Below are positions 1 to 6,124 of a DNA stretch of 18,575 bases, piece after piece. The position numbers were made by a program, and so were the translations under genes. The stretch is taken from NCBI GenBank assembly GCA_964371865.1, contig CAYJOR010000054.1:1-18575 (forward strand), written 5' to 3'. The notes beneath the pieces were generated by a model. That model ran no database searches and was not told where the DNA came from. It saw only the letters and a program-made list of their open reading frames with translations. How positions within the stretch are numbered: position 1 is the stretch's first letter; every line of letters starts with the position of its first letter. This stretch comes from CAYJAZ01 sp964371865. GTDB taxonomy: Bacteria > Desulfobacterota > Desulfovibrionia > Desulfovibrionales > Desulfovibrionaceae.

Positions 1-3000
1 GATTGCCCGATGCTGCTGCTTTCATTTCAGCTGCATTCGAGGCTTCTGATTGCACATCTTCAATCGTGCGCTGAAGAACGTCACCCTTGCGGAATTGCTC
101 TATAGCAGCGGCTTTATACTCGACACACTGCCACATCCTTGCATCATAAGTTTGCTTGGTAGCATAGTAGTTAATTTCGACCTCAAAATTAGGGTCTTTT
201 TCATATAACTTATTGCCTTGCCTTACAATTCTTCCGTTGCGCTGAGTCAATTCACTCGGCTTCCAAGGGCAGTCGACATGATGACAAGCCACAAGCCTTT
301 CTTGCACGTTGCTACCCGAACCCATTTTTGAAGTTGAACCAATCAAAACTCGAACATCACCACGGTTTACGTCAGCAAAAAGTTTTGCCTTACGCTGATC
401 CGTGTTTGCATCATGAATGAACGCAATCTCATCTTTGGGTATTCCTTTGTCGATAAGTTTCTGTTTTAAATCATGATATACAGAAAAATCGCCCTCAGAA
501 CTGCTTGCTAAGAAATCGTCCATATCAAAGGCTAAATCCTCATCAATATCGTCTTTGTCGACTTCTTTTTCAGCAAGTTTATCGTCAAAAGAAACATTAT
601 CAAGCTCGACTTCAACCCTTTCTTCAAAAGCTTTTTTCGGAGTTGATAAGTCACAGAAAACAAGTTGAGTTCCCTTGTCTTCCGTGCTTGCAAGCCAATT
701 TTCATAGATTTTCTTAGCACAAAGATTGACCTTTGAACCCTCATAATCTTCTGCCATAGGGTCAATAAGTCGATAATCAAGTCCTGCTTTTCTTGCATCA
801 TTCGTGATTTTTAGCGGATTATCTTGGCTTGGGTCAGACGGTAAATTTTCCATTCTATCAATGATTTCATTCATATAGACAGCTTGGTCGCCCGAGCGGT
901 CAACAATATGATTTATCGGTTTACCGCCCTTAATCCTTGGAGTAAGAGGAGGCAATCCCTCTTTTTTCCTTTGCTCATCAATATCATCTTGAGAAACAAC
1001 ATCCGCAAAAGTGCGATACATTGACAAAAGTTCAGGCACATTTTCAAAGTTTGCAAAGCGTGATTTAAGCTTATAATTTACGCCTGTTGCGTCCAACTCC
1101 CAATTAGCTGTAACCTTGCCAAAAGTACTTGCCCATGAATCAAAATGCTCGATATTTTTCTCTTTCAAAGTGTCGTACTGCATATATTTCTGCATACTAT
1201 ATACTTCTGAAATCGTGTTAGAAATCGGAGTTCCTGTAAGAAAATAAACACCCTTGCCGTCATTTTCTTTTTGCAAATATCGACATTTCACGTATAAATC
1301 AAATGCTTTAGCTGAACCTCTTGGATTGCCCAAGCCCGACACACTCATTGAAGTCGAGTAGCCCAAGTTCTTGAACTCGTGCGCTTCATCAACAAAAAGA
1401 GCGTCGACACCCAAATCAGAAAAATCAACAGATGTATCTTTCGTATTATTTTTATCCAAATATTCTTGGAGCTTAGTTGTCAGTTTTTCTTTTTGTTTTT
1501 CAAGCTGTTTCACCGTTGCACGTGAACCGTCATTATCTTTCACTGTCTGCAAAGCATTTTCAACTGCGTCAATTTCTTCTTGGAAAATCTCCTCACGAAC
1601 CTCTCTTGGCATGTCGATTTTCTTGAAAGAAGAGTGCGCCACAACAACAGCGTCCCAGTTGCCCGTAGCCACTTTTGAAAAGAATTTTTCTCGATTATCT
1701 TTTATGAAGTCCGTCTTTTCAGCAACCAATATATTCGCATCGGGATAGAGTTTGTAAAATTCATCTTTCCACTGATAAAGTAAATGGTTAGGAACAACAA
1801 CCATTGGCTTTTTTGCAAAGCCCATACGCTTAGACTCTTTGATTGTTGCAATCGTTGCAAGAGTTTTTCCTGCGCCTACAACGTGGTCGAAAAGAGCCGT
1901 TCCCTCTTGGATTGACCGCCACACAACGTCTTTTTGGTGCGCCCTCAAATTCACGTTTGCACTTGCCCCGACAAGCTCGATATGCGAGCCATCGTAATTC
2001 GGTGTAACGTGTGTGTTGAAGCGTTCATTATAGACTTTTGCAAGGCGAGTTCTACGCTCATCATCTTCCCAAATCCAATCGCTGAAAGCTTGCTGAATGT
2101 CATTTGCTTTTTGCATGGCAACTGCAGTTGCTTCTTGGTCGACTTGCATAATAGGCTTGTTATTATGGTCACGCCCGACTTCTTTTTCAACCTTAATAGG
2201 TCGATTTGTGAGGAGCGACTTTATCAATTCGTCAGCAGGATATTCAGGAGTTCCCCAAAGTTCATTATTGATAGCTCTATCATAAATACTTAGATTCACA
2301 CTCCATTTACCCATAACAGGTAAGTAGTTCAACTCCTTTTTATATGGGTGAACTCCGCCTATTTTATTTTCTATGAAGTCCAAAATATCTTCTTTTGGTA
2401 GCCACGTAGAACCAAATTTTACACCAATATCCACGGCTTCAATATCTTTAGGCATGACTTCTTTTAGAGCCTCAACATTGCCTAAATATTCGGGATTTTC
2501 TTCCGCAAACTTTGTCGCCACTTGCAACTTATGGCGCACGTTACCTGTAAGATATTTATCCTTGATTTCCCATTCACCCTTGTTGTAGTTCGCTTCGGGA
2601 TTGTAGAAAATAAGTTTATCCTCTTGTAATTCTTTTTGAATTTCTTCTTGTGGCTTTTCCAAAAGACTTGCCATACGTTCAAAGTCAATTTTACCGCTTT
2701 CACGCAAAGAAATTGAAAGAGCATCAAGAGGAGAATCAGCCGATTTTGCAGGTTCGGCAAATTCCAAAACACGTCTAGAGAAGATAGCCGCTTTTTGCGC
2801 TGATGGTTCACGGTGTTCACGACCTGTCTTTTTCGCTTGCTCTTTTGAAATGCCTTTATCGTATTTATTTTCAAGGGAAAGAAGCAAGGCAGATTCAGGG
2901 TCATCACGCATAAGTGAGCGGTTTGTTTGTGAATGCAAATGCCCGTATTTCTTTGTGTAATGGTCGTACTTGATATTCAACTGTCTACGCTGTTTTTCAA

Positions 3001-4834
3001 GTTCTTCATCACTTGCATTTGACTTTTCAAGATTGAGCTGAGTTCGCAAGGCATCACGCACTTCAATCATTCCTGCAATTCGTGAATAAGCTGTATCATT
3101 CTTGAGCATTAGCGGTTTAATAATGTCTTGCAAAAGTTCGTCTTGCGTTTTGATACCGATTTTTCTTTGCCCAGGGATTACAAGAAGAGAATCTGCTTTC
3201 AAAGACTTGTAATAGTCTGAATTAATAATCTCTTTTTCTCTTTCAGTGTTTTCAAGAACTTGATTTGTCTTTGTAATATTCTTATCAAAAATAGATTTCG
3301 GCAACTTCTGAACCGCATTTAAGATAGCCATATCAAGAATATAGGTTTCAGGCGGTATACATTTCAATTCTTCACCAAACTGAGAAGACACGTACTTCAT
3401 TTCGCCAAGTATCTGCTCGGGATTATTTATAAAATATTCATTAATAAAACCGTTTTTATGTTCAGAATCGTCTTTATTTGGAAAGAATTTATTGCCAAGG
3501 GAAAGCCAATCTTCGCCACGCTCAATGCCTTTGTCGATTTCTTCTTCTGTCTTCTTTTGGAAGAAAACAATATCGGTTGTAACGTCGGTAAGAGCGTTTT
3601 CTTGAAAGGCTGTATTCGGCAAGCGAATTGCAGCTAAGAAGTGAGATTTATTGGCAATATATCCACGGTGCGAACGTGTGTGTGAGTCCATAAAATGACG
3701 ACTCACAACAAAAGCACCAACACCGCCTTCTTTTACCAAGTCCATAGAGTTAGCAATAAAGTAATTATGTATTGAAAAATCAGAGGCTTTCTGAAAATTT
3801 TTGTCGAACAATTTCTGATTTCCAAAAGGCGGATTGCCGATTGTTACATCAAAAATGCCTTGCCCAAAATTCACATCTTGAAAACTTGCCTTAAGATTTT
3901 TCTCTTGTGGATACAAATAGTTGAGAATATCCGCAGTAGTGGAATCTTGCTCGACAGTATAGAAATTCGCTTTGAAACTATCGGGCTTGAAACCGATAAA
4001 ATTGCCTATACCTGCAGATGGTTCGAGGATTTTCAAATTATCGGCTTGATTTACACCAATTTTCGCTAATCCTTGATACATACCCTTAATAATTGTTTCA
4101 GAGGTAAAATGCGCGTCCTGCGTTGAACGACGAGCCTTAGCGTAATCTTCTGGAGTAAGCAATTCTTTTAATTCAGTATATTCGTTGCTCCATTGTGAGT
4201 TGCTTTCGTCAAAAACTTGGGCAAGTCCGCCAAAACCAACATAGCGAGCTAAGATTTTCTGCTCGTCAACAGTTGCAAATTGTGCCTTATCTGCACGTAA
4301 TTTATTAAGAACTTTAATTGCTTCAATGTTATCACGGAATTTTGTTTTAGCTCCACCAACTCCTATATTGTCAGCAGAGCTAAGTTTGTAATTTTGAGGA
4401 CTTAGAGTTCCGTTTCCACTCCCAAGAGATGCAGAGCTTCCCATTCGCTCATTCCCTCTAGTTCCATGTCGTAAAATTCCTCCGTTTCCATCGCTTCCGT
4501 TTCCGCTTTCCATTGGGTTGTTAGTTTCATCAAGAACTGGAACATTCCCTCCCTCTCGAGTTCCACCAATTTCTCGGGGCTGTTCAACGCCCAGCGATCG
4601 AGAATTCGTGAGTAGCGAGGAGTCCAATTCGGTATCGATAAGACTTCCTTGATTGTTTCCTGCTGTAAGTATTTGCGTGCTATTTCGAGTGGTTGTGTTT
4701 GTTGTGTGAGCATAAAGTGTTTCCTCCAGTTTTTTGTTTTCTAGTTCATTTTCTTTTTCTAAGCTTTCAAGATGATTGAGATAGTCATCAAAAAGACTTA
4801 GCTGACCTTCAAATTTGTTTTTTCTTCTAGCCAT
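1..4834 (-). CDS. Giant N6-adenine DNA methyltransferase / SNF2-type helicase (partial, runs off left edge)
   Basis: The frame starts at ATG 4834, with AGAAAGG seven bases upstream, and stays open to position 1, so at least 1611 residues are present and the C-terminus is missing. Residues about 1-45 carry QLSLF (11-15) and an acidic helix. About 45-150 is a Ser/Gly/Asn/Thr-rich linker. RYVGFGGLAQVF follows at about 193-204. The methyltransferase core has ILEPSAGIGNF (about 267-277, AdoMet-binding motif I) and GNPPF (about 332-336, catalytic NPPF). The helicase part has VVGAGKT (Walker A, about 985), VDEAHEF (about 1147), FLTGTPISN (about 1200), IGSTSKMGSGSN, and QRNGRIVRQGN (motif VI, about 1530). 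Methyltransferase-helicase fusions of this size occur on conjugative elements and in phages (H. pylori TnPZ OrfQ, P1 DarB). A role in protecting or establishing incoming DNA is inference. It is divergent from brnTA. Confidence 0.93.
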   Translation of the reverse strand, partial: MARRKNKFEGQLSLFDDYLNHLESLEKENELENKKLEETLYAHTTNTTTRNSTQILTAGNNQGSLIDTELDSSLLTNSRSLGVEQPREIGGTREGGNVPVLDETNNPMESGNGSDGNGGILRHGTRGNERMGSSASLGSGNGTLSPQNYKLSSADNIGVGGAKTKFRDNIEAIKVLNKLRADKAQFATVDEQKILARYVGFGGLAQVFDESNSQWSNEYTELKELLTPEDYAKARRSTQDAHFTSETIIKGMYQGLAKIGVNQADNLKILEPSAGIGNFIGFKPDSFKANFYTVEQDSTTADILNYLYPQEKNLKASFQDVNFGQGIFDVTIGNPPFGNQKLFDKNFQKASDFSIHNYFIANSMDLVKEGGVGAFVVSRHFMDSHTRSHRGYIANKSHFLAAIRLPNTAFQENALTDVTTDIVFFQKKTEEEIDKGIERGEDWLSLGNKFFPNKDDSEHKNGFINEYFINNPEQILGEMKYVSSQFGEELKCIPPETYILDMAILNAVQKLPKSIFDKNITKTNQVLENTEREKEIINSDYYKSLKADSLLVIPGQRKIGIKTQDELLQDIIKPLMLKNDTAYSRIAGMIEVRDALRTQLNLEKSNASDEELEKQRRQLNIKYDHYTKKYGHLHSQTNRSLMRDDPESALLLSLENKYDKGISKEQAKKTGREHREPSAQKAAIFSRRVLEFAEPAKSADSPLDALSISLRESGKIDFERMASLLEKPQEEIQKELQEDKLIFYNPEANYNKGEWEIKDKYLTGNVRHKLQVATKFAEENPEYLGNVEALKEVMPKDIEAVDIGVKFGSTWLPKEDILDFIENKIGGVHPYKKELNYLPVMGKWSVNLSIYDRAINNELWGTPEYPADELIKSLLTNRPIKVEKEVGRDHNNKPIMQVDQEATAVAMQKANDIQQAFSDWIWEDDERRTRLAKVYNERFNTHVTPNYDGSHIELVGASANVNLRAHQKDVVWRSIQEGTALFDHVVGAGKTLATIATIKESKRMGFAKKPMVVVPNHLLYQWKDEFYKLYPDANILVAEKTDFIKDNREKFFSKVATGNWDAVVVAHSSFKKIDMPREVREEIFQEEIDAVENALQTVKDNDGSRATVKQLEKQKEKLTTKLQEYLDKNNTKDTSVDFSDLGVDALFVDEAHEFKNLGYSTSMSVSGLGNPRGSAKAFDLYVKCRYLQKENDGKGVYFLTGTPISNTISEVYSMQKYMQYDTLKEKNIEHFDSWASTFGKVTANWELDATGVNYKLKSRFANFENVPELLSMYRTFADVVSQDDIDEQRKKEGLPPLTPRIKGGKPINHIVDRSGDQAVYMNEIIDRMENLPSDPSQDNPLKITNDARKAGLDYRLIDPMAEDYEGSKVNLCAKKIYENWLASTEDKGTQLVFCDLSTPKKAFEERVEVELDNVSFDDKLAEKEVDKDDIDEDLAFDMDDFLASSSEGDFSVYHDLKQKLIDKGIPKDEIAFIHDANTDQRKAKLFADVNRGDVRVLIGSTSKMGSGSNVQERLVACHHVDCPWKPSELTQRNGRIVRQGNKLYEKDPNFEVEINYYATKQTYDARMWQCVEYKAAAIEQFRKGDVLQRTIEDVQSEASNAAEMKAAASGN
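4402..4713 (-). CDS. Small acidic protein of unknown function, nested out of frame inside the methyltransferase-helicase gene
   Basis: This 103-residue ORF lies wholly inside the large methyltransferase-helicase gene but in a different frame. It starts at ATG 4713 with a strong GGAGG nine bases upstream. The product reads like a folded helical protein: an N-terminal helix after MLTQQTQPLEIARKYLQ, a central segment RYSRILDRWALNSPEKLVEL, and an acidic tail rich in Glu, Met and Trp ending LHLLGVETEL. In contrast, the large frame over the same bases gives a Ser/Gly/Asn/Thr-rich linker, as expected if the small frame carries the selective constraint. I do not recognise the family and assign no function. 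Other out-of-frame ORFs of similar length exist in this window, so length alone proves nothing; the case rests on the ribosome binding site and the composition. It is not a frameshift artefact, because the large frame is open across the whole stretch. Confidence 0.5.
   Translation of the reverse strand: MLTQQTQPLEIARKYLQQETIKEVLSIPNWTPRYSRILDRWALNSPEKLVELEREGMFQFLMKLTTQWKAETEAMETEEFYDMELEGMSEWEALHLLGVETEL
4723..4727 (-). promoter_or_regulatory. Shine-Dalgarno site for the nested ORF
   Basis: GGAGG nine bases before the ATG at 4713. It lies within Leu-Glu-Glu codons of the large gene, so part of the match could be codon coincidence. It is a better match than the ribosome binding site of the large gene itself. 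Confidence 0.5.
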
Positions 4835-4924
4835 TATATAACCTTTCTAAAGTAAATATACAATAATGTCAATATGTTATATGAAAAACCTAGTTAATGA
4901 AATTTTTACTCGGTTTATTGTTGA

Positions 4925-4936
4925 TTTTCATGAAAA
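4925..4936. repeat. 12-bp perfect palindrome TTTTCATGAAAA
   Basis: TTTTCATGAAAA is its own reverse complement. It sits in the intergenic region between the divergent methyltransferase-helicase gene and brnT. It partly overlaps a second small dyad, TCATG-AAAAG-CATGA. A regulator binding site is possible but nothing identifies the protein. Confidence 0.5.
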
Positions 4937-4961
4937 GCATGATTTCTAAAGTCATTATCCA

Positions 4962-5004
4962 TTTCAAAATAGTAGAAAGACTGCGCTATTAAACTATTTT
5001 GAAA
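4962..5004. repeat. 12-bp perfect inverted repeat with 19-base spacer in the divergent intergenic region
   Basis: TTTCAAAATAGT (4962-4973) and ACTATTTTGAAA (4993-5004) are exact reverse complements separated by 19 bases. Neither strand has a T-run after the second arm, so this is not a standard intrinsic terminator. It could be a regulator site or an RNA hairpin in a 5' leader of the large gene. With the 4925-4936 palindrome it is the main content of the 272-base gap between the two divergent genes. Confidence 0.6.
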
Positions 5005-5055
5005 GGATTGCATGTTTAGTTAGTTTATTGCTTACTCGTCTTTGAGTGCACCTCC

Positions 5056-5084
5056 TTGACTTTTTGTCTAAGAATATTTACAAT
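5056..5084 (+). promoter_or_regulatory. Sigma-70-type promoter of brnTA
   Basis: TTGACT (5056-5061) and TACAAT (5079-5084) are separated by exactly 17 bases; each matches the consensus hexamer at five of six positions. Transcription would start near 5090, a short distance upstream of the brnT ribosome binding site and ATG 5107. Confidence 0.75.
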
Positions 5085-5094
5085 GTATTTACAT
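5075..5094. promoter_or_regulatory. Probable BrnA/BrnTA operator: TATTTACA direct repeats, 11-bp period
   Basis: TATTTACA occurs at 5075-5082 and 5086-5093, about one helical turn apart, overlapping the -10 box and the start point of the brnTA promoter. The second copy also forms the dyad ATGTA-TT-TACAT (5083-5094). Closely spaced short repeats on a promoter fit binding by a ribbon-helix-helix-type antitoxin, and BrnTA systems are known to autorepress. Assignment to BrnA is inference from position. Confidence 0.5.
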
Positions 5095-5106
5095 AAAGGA
5101 GTAACT

Positions 5107-5394
5107 ATGAAGTTTGAATGGAATGAGGATAAAGCTCTAAGCAACATCGAAAAACATGCTATTACCTTTGATGAGGCATCTACGATTTTCGATGACGATG
5201 AAGCCTTACTAATTTTTGACCCAGACCACTCTGATGACGAAGATAGATTTATTTTGCTTGGGTTAAGTATACGTTTAAATATTCTTGTTGTTTGTCACTG
5301 TTATCGTGAGAATGAAGAGATAATACGTATTATTTCAGCACGAAAGGCAACAAAGAACGAAACAAAAAACTATAACAACAGTAAAAGGACTTAG
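5107..5394 (+). CDS. brnT: BrnT family ribonuclease toxin
   Basis: The 95-residue product has the BrnT pattern: MKFEWNEDKALSNIEKHAI at the start, FDEA, an acidic stretch then EDRFILLG, LVVCHCYRENEEIIRIISARKA, and a closing E-x-x-x-Y. BrnT is a RelE-like-fold ribonuclease that inhibits translation and is neutralised by BrnA. The start at 5107 is chosen because AAAGGAG lies five bases upstream and the protein then begins at the usual family position. An in-frame ATG at 5056 would put the coding start inside the promoter. It is followed by brnA after four bases. A promoter and repeat operator lie directly upstream. Placed between the transfer operon and the large methyltransferase-helicase, the pair would act as an addiction module that stabilises the element. 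Confidence 0.9.
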   Translation: MKFEWNEDKALSNIEKHAITFDEASTIFDDDEALLIFDPDHSDDEDRFILLGLSIRLNILVVCHCYRENEEIIRIISARKATKNETKNYNNSKRT

Positions 5395-5398
5395 AATT

Positions 5399-5608
5399 AT
5401 GCGTAAAGAATATGACTTTTCAAATGCTATTAAAAATCCTTATGCAAAAAAGCAAAAAACTACAGTAACTATCCGCCTTGACAGTTCAACGATTGACTAC
5501 TTCAAAGCATTGTCAGAAGAAGTTAATATTCCCTATCAAACTCTGATGAACTCCTACTTGGCTGATTGTGCTAAAAACAAAAAACAACCCGTATTTACAT
5601 GGGAATAA
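5399..5608 (+). CDS. brnA: BrnA family antitoxin
   Basis: The 69-residue product has a charged N-terminal part (MRKEYDFSNAIKNPYAKK), which in the family contacts the toxin. It is followed by a ribbon-helix-helix-like DNA-binding part: beta strand KTTVTIRLDSSTIDYFK, then a helix and the segment IPYQTLMNSYLADCA. The order toxin then antitoxin with a four-base gap is typical for brnTA, and AAAGGA lies nine bases upstream of the ATG. BrnA binds BrnT and represses its own promoter. The gene is convergent with traF, with only three bases between stop codons and no terminator hairpin visible. The 10-mer GTATTTACAT from the promoter recurs at 5591-5600 near its 3' end. Confidence 0.9.
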   Translation: MRKEYDFSNAIKNPYAKKQKTTVTIRLDSSTIDYFKALSEEVNIPYQTLMNSYLADCAKNKKQPVFTWE

Positions 5609-5611
5609 AAG

Positions 5612-6124
5612 TTAATTGAAGGTAATCAGCTCTATCATAGGGATGACTATTTCTTTATCAATCAAGCCGTAGTAACGAGAGTCAAAACTTCCGTTGTGCG
5701 AGGTATAGACAAAGAGCTTACCCTTTGGAATTACTCCTTCTTTTAAGATTGAAATCGTATAGTTTCCGAGTGAATCAAATTCTTTTCTGCGAAGAGCCGT
5801 ACTGAATTGTTTGTCTTGTCTTTTTACATAAACAATATCATTCTCGATAGTTACAGTATCTCCCTCAACTCCTAGGACGACTTTCAAGAGTCCTGTACGT
5901 CCGTTCTCACATAAGCCTTCACCTAGATAAAGTCTTGCTTTTACTTCTTCTGATATTTCAGTAGGTAAGCAGAACTTTACGATGTTGTTATGAGTAAGCG
6001 GTTTTGAGCTTTCTATATACAATCCTTTTGGGAGTGATTCCGTATAGTTGACCGCAAGCCCAAAGTAACAAGAAACTGAAATCATAAGGAAAAGTATAGA
6101 AATCATTATATATATTTTCTTCAT
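5612..6124 (-). CDS. traF: TraF, signal-peptidase-like protease that matures and cyclises the conjugative pilin
   Basis: The 170-residue protein has an N-terminal membrane segment (about 4-24), then the S26 serine protease motif NYTESLPKGLY with Ser30 as nucleophile, and LLKVVLGVEGDTV with Lys81 as general base. The box HNGSFDSRYYG is near the C-terminus. In RP4, TraF trims the C-terminus of TrbC and joins the ends to make a cyclic pilin; a trbC lies in this operon. It is the last gene of the transfer operon, and its ATG overlaps the traG stop by four bases, suggesting translational coupling. An S26 peptidase of another role would be the alternative, but size and place fit TraF well. Confidence 0.9.
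   Translation of the reverse strand: MKKIYIMISILFLMISVSCYFGLAVNYTESLPKGLYIESSKPLTHNNIVKFCLPTEISEEVKARLYLGEGLCENGRTGLLKVVLGVEGDTVTIENDIVYVKRQDKQFSTALRRKEFDSLGNYTISILKEGVIPKGKLFVYTSHNGSFDSRYYGLIDKEIVIPMIELITFN

Noticed and set aside
1371..1748. 125-codon plus-strand ORF
   Set aside because: Antisense to the helicase part of the large gene (around the DEAH box and just upstream of it); Ser-rich low-complexity product and no ribosome binding site seen.
2482..2907. 141-codon minus-strand ORF in another frame of the large gene
   Set aside because: Lys-rich sequence with no family features, inside a clearly coding frame; unlike the 4402-4713 ORF, its composition looks like a frame shadow. I noted no good ribosome binding site.
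4402..4834. A frameshift error splitting the large gene near its 5' end
   Set aside because: The large frame is open from 4834 through the linker into the methyltransferase motifs without a break, so no frameshift is needed to explain the nested ORF.
4867..4872. TTGACA on the minus strand as -35 box of the large gene
   Set aside because: A -10 box at 16-18 bases would fall on the ribosome binding site, leaving no leader; only poor matches are present there.
4916..5014. 32-codon minus-strand ORF starting MQSFQNSLIAQSF in the intergenic region
   Set aside because: No ribosome binding site, stop codon just upstream, and it coincides with the 12-bp inverted repeat; probably chance.
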